Source: Verrucomicrobiaceae bacterium
GTDB lineage: Bacteria; Verrucomicrobiota; Verrucomicrobiia; Verrucomicrobiales; Verrucomicrobiaceae
Assembly: GCA_016795485.1 (NCBI GenBank)
Contig: JAEUHM010000025.1
Span: forward strand, 124,001-188,000
Direction: 5' to 3'
DNA: 64,000 nt
Numbering within the stretch: position 1 is the stretch's first letter; every line of letters begins with the position of its first letter. Of this stretch, positions 8,101 to 23,100 are shown piece after piece. The position numbers were made by a program, and so were the translations under genes. Below the pieces are notes generated by a model. That model was not told where the DNA came from, did no database searches, and saw nothing but the letters and a program-made list of their open reading frames with translations.

Positions 8101-11100
8101 GCCCGTGTAGTCATTATCCAAGGACAAAGTCGCCCACCCTTCACCAGACTTAACAATGTTTAACGCCGCTGCGGCAGCACCCTGGCCAAGCGAGAAATAA
8201 TGGCTGGGTAGTGTTCCATCTCTGAACATAGCATCCCATTTGACCTCAGTCTGAACCGGCGTGGTCTGGTGAATGGTAAGCGTGCCGACAGTGGAGGCAG
8301 CATTTTCAACAATCTCGGAAGACGTTGCTAGAGCACTACCAACGATTGTTCCGACATTCGTGGCGAGAGGACCATCGCCACCTCTAGTCTGGAGACCTCC
8401 AATAGTGATACTGTTCCCACCAATCTGAAACACAGAGTTAAAGTTCATCACGACCTCGTTCAAGCTGGAGAAGGCGTTGGGATTATCAGCACGGGCAACG
8501 GTAGTCTGATCATGGTTATAGTTTGGATTGTCACTGGTAGTATCCGTCTCCCGGTAAATGTTATCACTAATGACCAAGTCTCCGCTCCATCCCAAATTGT
8601 CGCCCGCGAAACGGTGATAGGTTGTGAATCGACCATTCGACGAGTCATTGGGATTGGGTGCTCCCTCCCGAGTCTGGAGGATTAAGTTGCCGCTGGTGAG
8701 CACACTATCAGAGAATCCTCCAGCATACGTGATATGCACAATCTCACCACCAACGGGTGTTCCGTTGTTGTTGTCGATGTAAGACAAAACCAAGTTGTCG
8801 CCCACAACAATTGGGCCATTAAACCGGAAGTCCATCCCATTGACGGGCTGAAACTGGGCACCAATCCGCTTGGTTTGAGCGGGGTTGTAAGTGATATCGA
8901 TCGGCATGTTGACTTCCCAAACGGATCCAGCGGTCCCCAAGTCAGACTGGATGAACAACTCCGCCTCACCAGCATGCTCATTACTTCCCAGCGTAATGCG
9001 CTTGTTGAAGAGATGGCCAGTGCCGAGAGCATCCGCTTGATTCATGGCATTTACTCGCCCCTGCCGGACAACAAGTCCTCCCGTCCAGTCGGGGATGTTT
9101 TCCCGGAACTCAAGGATGCCCATTCCTTCCTTAATGATATCGCCACTTCCTTCGACATAGCCACCACCCGTGTTGAGTCGGAATGTCTGATTGAGTGTGG
9201 TGTCGATCACTAAGTTGCCATTGATACGCATCGGTCCGTTCCAGTTAACAGTCAGGCGTGGCCCACTCGGCGTGCCCACGGTGAGCGCGTTGTGGCCTTC
9301 GAAAGTGATGAACTCCTCAAAGTTCCATTCGCCACCTCCATTTGCGTTGCCCATCTGAATCATCAGATTGGCACCAGAACGAACGATCGTTCCATCCGCC
9401 CAAGAAATGTTGGAGCCAAACATCGTGGAAGTACCTGCTCCGGCAGATGGGGAATCACCAGCCATGCGAACTGTTCCCTGTCGAATATCAAGCAACCCAC
9501 GGAAGTTGGCTTGCTGAGCATCGTCACCCTCAAAAATCAACTGGCCAGGGCCGGTCTTTATCAGGTCACCGCGATATTGATCCACGCTGAAAACAGAGCG
9601 TTGAATAAACAGGTGACCGTTTGACTCAGCCACGTCGATTACCCCACCGTTGCCACCCAAAGTGAGGCCCCTGGTAGGAGCCAGTTGGCCATTCAAGCCC
9701 GTCCACCTCAACGTGCCACCATTGATGGTGACTTGATCGTTTGTTCCCACGGCAGAGGCAATACCAAGAGCACTCTCATGCGAAATGCTCAGCACTCCTC
9801 CGTTAATGTAGGTCTTACCGCCGAAGTTGTTGATTGGGTTGGTCAGCGTCACGACCCCAGTTGTGCCTTGCTCATTGGGCCCAGTCGTCGATGGGCCACT
9901 GATCGTCAGAGCCATCGGCGACACAGCCCTAATGCTTACATTTGAAGCTGTCACGGTGGCATTATTGCTCATGGTGAACTGCTGACTGCTATCCACCGTT
10001 ACAATCGTAGCGGCGGCAGGAATCCCGGGGCCAATCAAAATCAAACCTTCCTGCAAACCCAAGGTGCTCGCCACACGGACGCGGGGCGAGCCCGCCACAG
10101 TCTCTCCTGCAAGCAGCGATGCAGGTAGAGCGGTCTGCGTTCCAACCACATAGGTTTGATTGGTGCCGTTTCCAGTAACTGGAGGCGAGATATTGAGGTC
10201 TGTGCCATTGACTACAAGAGTGATGACCGTTCCGCTAGCCAAGTTGGGTCCCGCAATCGTCATGCCAGGCAGCAGCCCTTTGGTACTATGAACCACAAGG
10301 CGATTCTGTTGCGCCAACGAGTTGTTGGTAACACCACCTGTGAGTAACGAAGGCATGTTTCCGGGGTGTTGCGCATATCCGACAAGCCCAGAGCCATTGT
10401 CCGAGGATGTCCCCGGTGTGAAGGTGAAACTGCCTGCTCCAATCGTGGCCACCGTAGCATTTGCGGGCACGTTAGGAAGCCTAACAGCCATGCCGATTCT
10501 GAGGCCCGCTGTCAGTGGAAGAGTAACGGTTGAAGTTCCCAACGTCGTAGAAGCACCCGCAAGTGGCACCACACCCGTAACACCAAAAAACGTCTGGGAG
10601 GCTGAAGTTCCGAGAGCAGCAAGACTGATATTGAAGTCTGTGACGTTGCTGCTGTCAGCATCCCTTGCGATGGAGGTTACAATTGCATCAGCCGGTATTT
10701 GGGTCCCAATGATGCCCATGCCAACTTTCATCGCGGCAGTGTTGGACACTTTTGCAAGTGTCTGGTCAAGCGATGTAGAGCCGCCCGTGAAAGTAACTAC
10801 TGGCGTATTGAGCGGATCGTTAGGCGTGGTTACATATACAGCAGATCCATTCACAGCGGAGGTAACGTCGTTGGAGAGCTCCAGGCTAGTAGCGCTCTTA
10901 ACTTGCACAATGGAAGTACCCAAAGGAATCCCTGGGCCAGCGACAACCATGCCCGGAACCACATGACTGGTGAATGCGACATCAATGTGTTTTGGCTGGC
11001 CACCATCTTTCGTCACACCTGCGAGTGTTGCCGGACCGGTCCGAATCGGCACCAACTCCACCGTTTGGTTTGAGAGGGTCTCAGTAGCTGGCAGACTCAT

Positions 11101-14100
11101 CGTTGCGGTGGTTGGACCAGTCACCTGAACGACGACCGCCCCGGCAGGTATCCCAGCGCCTACTAGGCCCTGACCAGGAAGCAATCCGATTGTCGTAGAC
11201 ATCGAAAGCGTGATACTCCCATCCGTCATCCCTACTCCAGTGAGCAAGGAGTTACCGTCCCCAAGACCAGAGTCGATGACCAAGTTACCCTGCCCATACT
11301 GATGGATGATCAGTTCCCTGGTTCCAAATACAATGCCTTGAGCTGCCAGTGCCGTTGTGACCGTGGCATTCGTTGAGATTCTCACCGTGGTTCCGTCCAT
11401 GACTGCATCGACAAATGCCCCGATGGGGATGCCCGTTCCCGAGACGGGCATGCCCACATAGATCCCAGCAGTTGAATCAAGGTTGGTGATCAAATTTGAA
11501 GATGCCGTTACTCGTCCACCGAGAATCTTCGAGCTATTCAAGCGCCCACCCGTGATCGTCTTGTTGGCGTTTGCCGTGTTAGTCGACACCATGATCCCTG
11601 ATTGAGCGACTTGGAGGGTCTGGCCGTTCCCCACGTTGAAGATACTGCTTGCAGGAGCATCAAAGCGAATCGTGTTCACAATCAAACTGCTAGGCAGCGT
11701 TCCGCGGAAACCTGATCCCCCAGCACTTGTAAGGGTGTTCTCCGACACATCCTCCCCGGTCAGCCAAGTCGACACATCGTTCTTGTATTCGTCCAGTGCA
11801 CGATTAAAGGTCCGCACTCGATTGCTAGCCGCACTATCAATCATTGCGAAATCCACTGCGGTCCTCGGGGCGTTGCCAGAAACCGCCCAGGGCATCACGT
11901 GATTCTTAGGATCGGCATGCGCTATTCCTCCGTTGAAGTTGATCCGGATTTCACCGACACCCGCACCTCCAGTGCTGTTGTATGCTGCGAATGCACCAGT
12001 CGCCCCTTCTGCTCGGGTTAGTGCGGTACTGTCTCCACCATTACCCATAGTGAGGAGCATACCGTGGACACCACGAGCCTCCGCTACCATGCTTGTGTTA
12101 CCAGATTGGAAAGCGATGGTGCGGGTACCCGTATTCGTCGAAAGTGAAAGTGTACGATCCGTGACCGTCGTCACGGCAGGATCGAATCCACGAGCGACGA
12201 ATGTGCCACCGTTTGCAGTGAAGTTTCCAGAGTTACCCAATCTGGCCAGCGCTATGGTCCTGTCACTGTTGGAGTGGTCGATGACTAACCGCCCACCCGC
12301 GATGTCTACGTTGTGAGTGTCACTGCCTGGAGCCAAAGTCGAGTCATTGATCGTCGTGCTGTTGTTGATCACCACCGTGCCAAGTCCAACCTTCTGCACT
12401 GTGCCTCCGTTGAATCTGTAATCAAACTCAACGGTGCCACCACTCGTTGCATAAAGGCGTGTCGTTCTACCCAAAGTCAGGGTACCACGACCAGTTCCAT
12501 ACTTCACACTACCAGTGTCATTCAATCCACCAAGTAGAGCAGTCCCTCCGTTACCCGATACAGTCCAGGTGCCCATGTTGAACTGCTGACCACTCCTAGT
12601 CATGAAGACAGCTTGGTTCCCTGCACCGATGTTCAATCCGCCCATGCTGAATCCATGCATTGATGTTCCGCCATTTCCGCTATTCACCACCGTGCCGGAT
12701 GCATTCGTGATAAAGTTTACAGAGTTCGAGTTGCCGAACAGCGGCACGTCTCCTGCGGCTGTGCCAGTAGGTGCTAGGGCAATCCTAGAAATTGCATCTT
12801 TTGTCCAGAACCCAGTACCGTCGTTGCCAACAGCAGTAGGGTCGTAGTTAATGAGCAACGTTCCCTGATCCAATGCCAGTCTTCCCGCCGCGTTATACTG
12901 GCTGTCTAGGGTAAGATTCATGTCTTGGTTCGATGCCATGTGAAGCCGGAACACCTGATTCTCGTTGATGCTCGTATTGGTTACTGTCCGACCACCAACC
13001 ACGGCCTGGCCCACGGGGATGGCATTTCCGTTCAATCCTTTGTCACCCACCTGTCCACGGATTCTTATAAAGCCGTTACCTTCAAACGTAATCAGCCGAG
13101 AGTCGGTGTAGGTAGCGTCCTCGGTGACCAAACTGTTGCCACCGTAAACATCACCGATGATCTGAAGTGACTGATTTCCGGCTACACTGATCCGAGGCCG
13201 TGCTGCTGGGTTCGCATGGCGGACGGAATCAACATTGTCGTAAATGATGTCTCCGTAGAGGTAGTTATTGCCATTGTCTGATCGAAGAATCTGCTGCCCG
13301 TCATTGACCAAGATGCCCACTTCAAGGTTCTCGGGCGCCACAGCAGAGCCCACAATAACCCCGTTCGTCATTCGGAAATCACCCAACCCTTGGACCATGA
13401 TACCGTTATTGCTACCACCAACGCCCAACCCATTTCGGCCAGAACGAACGTACAAAATACCTTCATTCACATAGGTCTTCCCGGAATAGGTGCTCTGAGC
13501 ATCTAACACAACACTCGGTGCACCTACTTTTGTCAGGCCACCACTTCCTGCTATGCGAGATTGAATCTCAAAGTTGTTGGAACCATAAACTCCGTCTGTC
13601 ATCCGCAGCCAATAGTTTTGATTGCTTATGATCGCCTCCCGCGTGCCGAAGTCGAGCGTACCACCTCGGATCAGGGTCGTCAGGTTCATGCTAGGACCCA
13701 CGCCGAATGCCGCTGATGCGAGCATCCCAGAAGCTATCGACAGAGTGGCAGTATCATCCAAATAGAGGGTTGAGACCCAGTTGCCGTTGTAGCTGGTAAG
13801 GTTCGTCCGATCATTAATCGCCGCATTGGTCGTGAGGTTGTGATTGCTCACTGGCCCAAACCTCAGCGAGTTAACACTCGTACTTGTTCGGGTATATTGT
13901 ACTGGGTCAACCAGACTGACGTTGAACCCATTGGCATTAGAGCTCTCCACCAATCCAGAGGTCGGAACGAAATACTCCGAATCATCCAACGGGCGAATGT
14001 AGCCAGCTACACTGTCATAAGTCATAAAATGACTGCCAGTAGCATTCTGAAGATTCCGCCCTTGCGCATAAAGATCAGACGACAGACGCGTATCCTTGTA

Positions 14101-17100
14101 GATCGCGTGCGGGGCTGTCCCACCCAACAAACCAGTGATGACACTCTTGCTCATTCCGCTGGCGCCGCCCACCTGTTCAATACCAGAAGCCAAGTCTGGG
14201 GCAGTATTCAGTTTTACGCGTACACTGTCCCCAACACTCGCCGTCGAGAATGAAGCGGTTGAATCAAACGCCCTAAACCTGAGAACCGAACCAGCGCTCC
14301 GGCTCAATTTGCCGATTGTCAGCGTCAAATTGACATCCGCACCATCGGTATTCCAGAGGTCAATGAAGTTTGAGCCTCCCTGAACAATCAAGCTACCCGC
14401 TCCGCTTGATGCGATCGACTCGGTGTTTGCAACGTCACCACCCATGACACGTAACGTGCCATTCAGAAGCTTGATGATAGCAGCATCGTTGATGCGGTTG
14501 TTGTTGTTTGCGCCAGAGACACCTGAAGTGGCTCCGAGTCTGTCCGTATTGTCCAGCGTCAGCAGAGCATTGCGCTCTAGTCTGATCTCAGTCGTAGAAA
14601 GCAATGCACCCTGCGGGCCCATGAGAGTCGTACCAAACTCTGCCCAGCTCTCTGCTTCTCCCTGATTTTGGTAAGTGATGCCATTCACAGTCACTGCATC
14701 GGACCTAGACGGGACATTGATCGTACCTTGACGAGTCAGATAGGTGTGTCCCGTGTGCACCGCCGAGGATGTAAACCGCAACTCGCGGGAGCCCACTTTG
14801 GAGAATCCGCCAGCTCCGACAATTTCACCAGCGATCATGAGTTTACCTTGCACCTCAGAAACCATGTTGCCTTGAATCGTGGCACCAAGTGAGCCGCCAC
14901 CGACTCCACTCTCGATGTCAAAGATGTTGCTGAATGCGCTGCCGCTTACCTCTATTTGACCACCAATCGTTGTCGCAGGCCCTGGGATGCCTGTACTGTT
15001 AGCATTTAGCTGCAAATAGTTGGCTGCACCCTTTGACTCTGACACACTTCCGTTGAGGAAGATTGGAACCTCATGCCTCATTCCGTTCTGCCGGAAAAAC
15101 TCAAGGCGCGGACCAAAAATAGGACCCGTAGTCGAGTTTGCGTTGTTCACATCCAACTTCGAAGGTGCTCCAAACTCGAGGTTGATGGTTTGGAAGTCAG
15201 AAACAGCTAAGCCGCTCGGCTGCCCCGCAGGTGGAAGGGTGCTGCGCTCAAACCGCACTCTTCCCTCAGAGATATTTAGACCAGAGAATGAGTCAAATAA
15301 CGTATCCCTGAACACAAGATCACCTGTTCCAACTTTGGTGACAATTGCTGGGGCAAAACCACTCTTCTCCAAGCTCGGCGCAACGAAATCGGTAACACCT
15401 TCAAGTGTAGCGCCCGTTTCAACCGTCGTATCATAAGGGGCAAACTCCAAAGCGGACCCATTCAACAAACCACCTGTGCCAATAGTGGCATCTCCAGCAA
15501 CGAGAACCTTCACGGCAGTCCCTGTACCCGAAGTATTCAGAAGAGACCCATTTCCGCCCATTCCTGCTCCCACGATTTCGATGACTTTACGTTCGGTGTC
15601 TGGATCATCGCCGTAGTTTAGATCGGCATCACGAAGATCAACCGTAGCTCCATCACTCACGATGATACGGTTGTCTATGCCTGTCGCTCCAGCTGCACGG
15701 CCGCCGCCCGAGAGGAAAAGTCGTCCTTCCTCAACGAGGATCTCACCAGAAAGGCTGGGTGCGAGGTTCCTGCCTATCGTCCCAACGATTGCATCCGCAA
15801 ACTGAGCTGCTCCCAGAGACAGAGTGCCTTTGCCGGTCTTTCTCAATCCGACAGTGCTAAAGACAGCGCCGTTTAGGTTCAATTGGGGGAATGTGGCACC
15901 GTTGGTTACCGACGGATTTCCAATATTGATCTCAGCACCAGAGTCCAAGATAAATAAACTTCCGCTAATCTGTCCGGTAGCAACACCAGTAGTCCCCGAG
16001 GATAGCAATCGGCCTTGAAGATGAATGTCAGAGCCCATGCTTGTGATCGTCCCGGTGGTGTTCGTAATGTCTAGGCCACCAAGCGGACCCACGTTGATCA
16101 AGGTCCGTCCGTTACCCAACGCGTTACTGTTGGATGCGTTACCAAAGCCCTTCAAAGTCCCTCCATAGACGTTTATGACACCCTGGAAGCCACCATTGTC
16201 GCCGCTGAACGAGATCGTCCGCTGGTTGGTTTCGGCCAACTCGATCACACCATCGCCACCATTCAGCGCTGGCATCGCATAGTCTGCACCAAGGCCAAGG
16301 TCGACGATAAGCTTGCCGTTAACGGTGAGGCCACCCGTGCCGAGTTTTGCGTTGGTGCCCAATCCATCGAAGTTGTTGCCCAAACGCAGCGTGCCCTCAT
16401 TCACGTAAGTTCCTGACGTGTAGTCATTGACTTCTAGGAGCACCAGTTCACCAGCACCAGACTTTGTGAGTGAGACGTTTGAACCTGTGATCAAGGAGCC
16501 GATGGTGAACGGCCGGGCGGTGTTGAACTGATGAACAACGATGTCCCGAATAGCAGGGGCAGTGCCAGCGGCTGTAATGGAACCACCGGATATTTGAACA
16601 TCTGAAGAGCCCACACCCGCAGTGACAAGGATGCCGCCAGAGTCGATAGTGACCGCTCCGCTCATAGTGACAGTGATTGGTGCGCCTGTGTTGAACCGAA
16701 GACTCCCAACAATAGCGCCTCCGGCGAGCGTTCCATCTCCTTGCACGTCCCAATGACTTGTGGCGCCAGAAACGGCACCTGCCGAAGCGACATAACCAGA
16801 GAATGGGAGGATGGGAACGTGCGGAGATGCTGGCGAGGCTGGAGTTGTGTCAACGGTGACACCCCAATCGGTTTTCCCGACAGTCAGATAGCCCCCAACA
16901 ATGCCATTGCGATTCAGCGTTGTGGTAGTGACGGAGCCAGACATCACATCCAACGTAGCACCATTATTTTGTCCCCTCGTAATGGCGCTGACTTGGAGAG
17001 TGCTAGTTCCACTCGTCCGCTCAACATATGAAGCTCCGCGATTCAAAGTTAAACCATTAACGACCTCGGTGTGGCTTCCACCAGTTAAACGAATAATCGT

Positions 17101-20100
17101 GCCGCTTTGGAAGTCGGCGTTATCCTGCCCGCGCGTTCTCACTCCTTGAACGCCAACGTTGCTCGTTCCACCCAGCGTCAGCGCCACTCCGTTTGGCAGC
17201 TTCGTCGTATTGCTGCTGGTGTAGTCAAGCTGAAGCACCCCTCCACCAGCAGTGAACGCGCCACTGTAGCCGCTGTTGTCACCCGCGAGCACCAACACAC
17301 CATTCCCAACATGCGTGATGCTTCCAGAGCCAGTCAGGTTACCTGAAAGTCTCAATGAGGTCGTAATCCCAGGTGTAGCGGGATTGTTTATTACCGCCCA
17401 GCGAGCACCTGCATTGTTAGCTACATTTCCGCTCCAGACGTTCGTGCCTGAAGATGCACCCCAGCCGAAAGCATTTCCATTGGCACCACCACTCAAAGTA
17501 AGTTGCTCGCCTGTTACTGTGACGCCCCGAAGGTCCAAGAACGAACGTATGTCGTCAGATGCCTGAGTGACCACTACGCCTCCTGCAGAGCTACCCAAGG
17601 CGCTGTTATGACTGATGGACAAAGTGCCCCTCTCGATAGTCACCGCTCCGGTGAACAAGTTGTTCCCACTAAGCAGCCAGTTTGATGCCTCTAGTTTCCG
17701 GATGGAGGTCGCTCCGCCAGGACCGTCGGCAATGGCGGGGGCCATCTCATTGAAGTGAGTCACGTATGAAAACTGGCCTGTGCCGAGATTCAGGGTTGCA
17801 GCCACCGTGCCCAAGTTCCCGCCTCGAAGTTGAATCCGCCGCGCACCACTGCCCTCGTAGGCAATCGCTCCCGGATTGGTAAAACGGATCGTGGCGGGGT
17901 TGGAGCCATAGTTTTGGCCACTTGCCCAGAAAGCAGCCGAGGCTTCACCGCTTGAGCCGCTGCCCGCCCCTACAGTAAACAGCCTGTCAGTCGACTGTGA
18001 GTTGAAACCCAAGAACTCGAGTCCACCGCTGCCCGTTTTCGTGCTAATCAATAAGTTTGCAGCAGCGCTAGGTGAGGCACCAATGCTAGAGGCAACACCC
18101 CCATTCGCCAGATAATAGGCTCTGATGCGAGTCGCGCCTACATTGGAACCAACGTCGTTTACGATGGAGGTGGGCCCAGTGTAGGTGTTCTTGTTTGGTA
18201 ATGTCAGGTCGCGGCCTGCATTGGCGTTGGTCGTCAGTTTTACCCCGCCATCACCTTCAATAATGCCGGCATAGGTTGAACTTGCCGATTGCATTGTGAG
18301 AGTGCTTCCACCAGGTCCCAAAGTTACCTTTGAACCCAAGTTGCCAGCAAGAGCTCCAATCGTATCGCTCACACCATAGATGAGCTGGCTAAAGTAGCCT
18401 CCAACCTTCGTTGCCTCAGAGGTATTGAGGGTCACCGTCCCAGTATCAGCAAGCCCCCCCGTGCCATTGATCTCCAGAATACCTGCTGAGATCGTCGTTC
18501 CCAGACCAAGCGTCAGCGGCCCAGTAAATCTCCAGTGGCTGTCCCCGCTCTTGTTGAGGCCCATCTGAGCCCCTGTGACTGCCCCGCTAACGATATTGAC
18601 ACCACTCGTGCTGCTACCCCCAAAAGTAAGCGTCCTCCCGGATTGGTAAGTACCATTGTCAATCGCCGCCTGACTTATATCCTGAGTAATTGAGCCCGCG
18701 ATAGTTAATGTAGCGTCAAGATCATTGTTGATGATTCCTGAGTTTCCTCCTGTTGAGATAACACTTGTGGTGATTGGCAAAACATTGTTCCCAGCAACTC
18801 CACTGTCGAATCTGACGAGGCTACCACCAGATAAGTAGATGTCCCGTGCAACTGCCAGATTGCCCAAGGCACTGAACTGGGAAATTTCCAGAGTGCCGCC
18901 GCTCAACTGCACGTCCCCAGCATAAGAAGGTCGCGACCCAGATAGTCTCCAGTTGCCGCCGCCTGATTTTCTGAGACCAATTTCAGAGTCAATGTAGCTA
19001 ATTATTCCAGAGAAGACGTTGACGTCACGGCTCTCTCCTCCCAGCGCGAACCATCTTGAACCACCGGCTTCATCAAAAAAGCTTTGAAAAATATCACCTG
19101 TCCAGGTGAGGGTTCCAAAGCCATTCGCGGCAAGTGTGGATGCTGGAGTTAAGTACGGACTTAGCAGTAAATCATCAGACGTGACTGTGATAATGGTGCG
19201 ATCCGTCGAGACATTGTCCTTGCCCACATAGTCAAGAGTGCCGGTGGAAACATCCGTTCCAAAAAATACGGACGTGCCCGCACCCAGTGAACTGCTGCTC
19301 CCAGAGTCTGCGAGATGCGTCACCCGAACGACTGCTCCGTTCATGATCACCGAAGCTCCGCTGTAGCTACTGTCGCCAACGTATACCTCTGTCGTTCCCC
19401 CATCAAAGGTCAAATCCCCACCTCCAGAAACTGTAGCGTTATTGATGCCACCACTGGTTAACAGCTGACCAGTACCATCCAAACTGATGCTGCTACCAGA
19501 AACAGCTGCTAACGTAGGCAACGATTGCCGACCAACTACAGCCAATTCACTCCCTGCATTCAAAAAGAGCCTCGTTGAAAGCATTTGGTTCGACACGCTT
19601 GTTGCCAGCGTGCCTCGCTGAACCATCGCGTTGCCGCTCCACGTGCTAACTGGGCGGTAATTTGTGTCTGGCGTATTGATGTCATCATCGAAATCAAAAT
19701 ACTCTAGTTCATTGCTTAGCTTAACAGTGCCTGGTGAGTTGAATATCCAGGTACCGCCTCCGGTGAGCGCACCAAATATTTCATATTCATGACCGGCGGA
19801 GTTTGCTCTGAACTCGACATACGAGTTATTGGCAATCGCTAGAGGACCAGGACCTGAATTGTCACCCACCCAAGAGTTGGTGCTCGAGTCAATTGTTGCA
19901 TTGTCGAAAATAAGTCGGCCAGACTGCGATGTAATCAGTGCCCGCTCAGGACCAGAAATGTACGGATTCGTATTCGGGTTCTCAGGGAGGGACTCGTTGT
20001 TCAGAAATTTCCCATCGCCAAGCATATTGGCGCCAAGTGCTCCAGAAGTGACCGTGCCTGATATTCGCAAGTCGCCCATCCCCTCCTTGATGAGCTCTGC

Positions 20101-23100
20101 ATTTCGCCCTGTTCTTCCGTTGGCACTGTCGCGGACGGGGTTCAGAGTTATGTCCCCACTGATTGTAAGTGTGTTGTAGAGATGGGTTCGGACGAAGGTC
20201 CTTTCGTCTTCGGCAGCGGTTACGATCAAATTGCTGGAGCCAATGGAGCCAGAAAATGAATCTGCACCGATATGCAAAGTCGCCCGAACAGATGGGGACT
20301 CCCCAGAAAGTGCTCCCACCCTCGTGGTGCCAGAGTATGTGTTGTTCCCAAGTAACCAATATTGCCTGTTCGACGACGGGGGAGCTTGGATGAGGAGGCC
20401 GCCAACGCCCAAAATATCATTGGCAAAAACGTTGTGAAAAGCCGTAGTAGCTAAGACGAGAGTGGAATTACTTGATGTCATGTCCACCTTGCTTGAGCTA
20501 GGAACAAAACTTCCATTTGCCAGAACCAGTTTACCCCCTTGCAGTTGGAAACTTCCCAGACTCGTCAAGTCCCTGAGCTCGATGGACGAGTTCGCGCCAC
20601 CTTTAAACACCGTTGAAATGGGGTTTGGCAGCAGGACCGTAGGGATAGGTGGGAAAAAGGGATCAAATACGGGGGCGTCGAAAACCAACGATGATGTGGC
20701 TTGAATAAGGGTTCCCCCTCCAAAGATAGTCAAAGGGTAGGTCATTGAGCCAGTGTCGACTTCGAGTGAACCACCTTTCAGTGCAACGGGTTCTGCTAGG
20801 CCGCCTAGGGAAACAAGCAGTGCTCCAGCCTCAACAGAAGTTCCTCCAAGGGGAGAACCCAAACTGCTCACGGTTTGAGCAACTAAAGTTCCAGCCTGCA
20901 CACTTGTTCGTCCAGTGTACTCGCTGCCTGAAGTAGCTAGGGTAATTGTTCCTTCTCCGATTGATCTCACGGCACCGGTCCCTTTGATGGGACCAGAAAC
21001 GTCGTAAAATCCATCGCGGTAGAAAGTCAGGATTCCGGTATTCACTATGTCAAGCACGGCTGAGGGAGACCGCAGCGCTCCGGTGAATCCACCATTGCCA
21101 ATTTGAACCTCACCGCCGCCAATCACAAACGCTCCTGACTGTTCGTTATCGGAAGTGATCACCAATGTTCCGGGACCCGTTTTAGCGAAACTTGATGGCG
21201 TTACAGAAGCATCCTGTGCCCGCAGATTTAAGAACATCGGGGCATCCTCGTTGAACTGATGAATGAATATCTCGTCGACCGAACTCTGAAATCTTGGGGG
21301 ATTGCCAACATTTGCGGGGCTCGTTGTACCTGTAAGCGTTAGGGACTGCGTGCTACTATCTCGCGTAATGAGGATGCCCCCAGTAGAAATGGTGAACAAT
21401 CCATCAACAGTGAGGGTCTTATTCGCACTTGCACCTGCAAAGTTGAGCGTCCCAACCGTGGGGTTTAAGATTACACTGGAACTAAGGAGCGTAGCATCCA
21501 CATGTTTATCTGACCCAAGGGTGCCAACATATGTCCCAGTGTATTCAGCAATGGTCTGAGTCCCGCCTCCTAATGCTACAGCAGCCCACTTAGACCCATC
21601 ATGAACAGCATAGCCCCCTAAAATACCAGTGGTTGGGCTGTTAGAAAGAGATGTCTGAACAGCACCAAATCCAGCAATGAGTGCTGCTCCCAAGCTCCTT
21701 GTAGGACTCCCAATATCAACGGCACCTCCTACTAGTAGGTTTCTCCGAATCGCATTTGCGCCAGCTCCGAGCGTCACAGTTCCAAGGTTTTCGAGCCTGT
21801 CGCCGCCCACACGAATCACGCCACCATTGAGGAGAAAACCGCCAACATCAGGAATAACACTGCTAACATCTGCAAGTGATCCAAGTCCATTCGCAATGAC
21901 TAGCTCAGTACCCAGTCCGATGGTTGTGCCTCCGCTATAGCTATTTGCACCAGAAACGACTAGTCCCCCTCCCAACAGGACAAGACTTCCGGTTCCAACA
22001 ATTGAACCGGTGAATGCCCCGTGCTGATATCCCCCGCCCTGGGTAAGAGTTAACGATCTACCAGGGGCGGCAAGAGTTCCTAGATTCACAGTGCCAGAAC
22101 CACTGATGGAGCCAATCGTTTCACCAATCGAATTGTCCACTCCGAAAGATAACACTCCTCCGGTTCCAACTGTCAATCTAGTGAAATCAGCAAATGCAGA
22201 GAGTCCCTTGTTCAGTACTAAGGACGCATTCTCTAGATCAACCGCAGGCCCATTTATTTCCGAGTTGCTGTCAGGAATCGTCGTTGCCCCCCCAACGATA
22301 CGAAGCCTTCCAACGTGTTGAAGGCCATCACCAGTGCCGGACCTACCGCCCCCGGAAACAACTGCCGAAGCGAATGATCCATTTGAGTTGAGCAAAGTAA
22401 ATGAACCTCCGCCTAGCTCAACCGTAGCAGACGAAACGCCAGACAGGCTCTGAATCTCGGAATCAAATCCATTCAATGCAAGCCGCCCTGACGCCCCCAA
22501 AGTGATAGAGGAAAGCGGTGCCAAGTTACCTCTTCTCGCATTGGACACAAGGCTTCCGACACCCTCTGCACGACTCAGATAACCCAGTTCGACCGCCCCT
22601 GCGTTTACACTGAGCACTCCCGATGCAGTGTTGGAACCTACTATCTGAAAAGTTCTACTGCCAAGCTTGGTGATCGAGCCGTCTCCCGTAATCGCACCTG
22701 CAAAGGAGTAGTCACTCGAACTTCCCCTGATTACTATACCAGAATTGGCACCCAACAGCTTAAGTTCACCACCCTGCTCACCCAAATAGTTTCCCATCAG
22801 TGCTCCAGGAATACCGGTCCGTGTAGCTGAACGAACGCCGGCACCACCCGCCAGCAAATCTACGATTTCACTGATACTAGTCTCAAACACCGCCAGTGAC
22901 TTGTTGCTTACGTTGATAGAACTCGCACGCGTGCCGTCAAAAGCCAACCCCTCACCAGTAGAGACTGCAAAGGTTCCATTTTCTACCCGGGCGACTCCCT
23001 GAAATCCAGATGACCGATCAGCCTGATATTCAAACCGACCAGTACCCTCTTTGATAACCCATGCTCGGAAATCCACATCCTTTCCATCAATGATACCATG

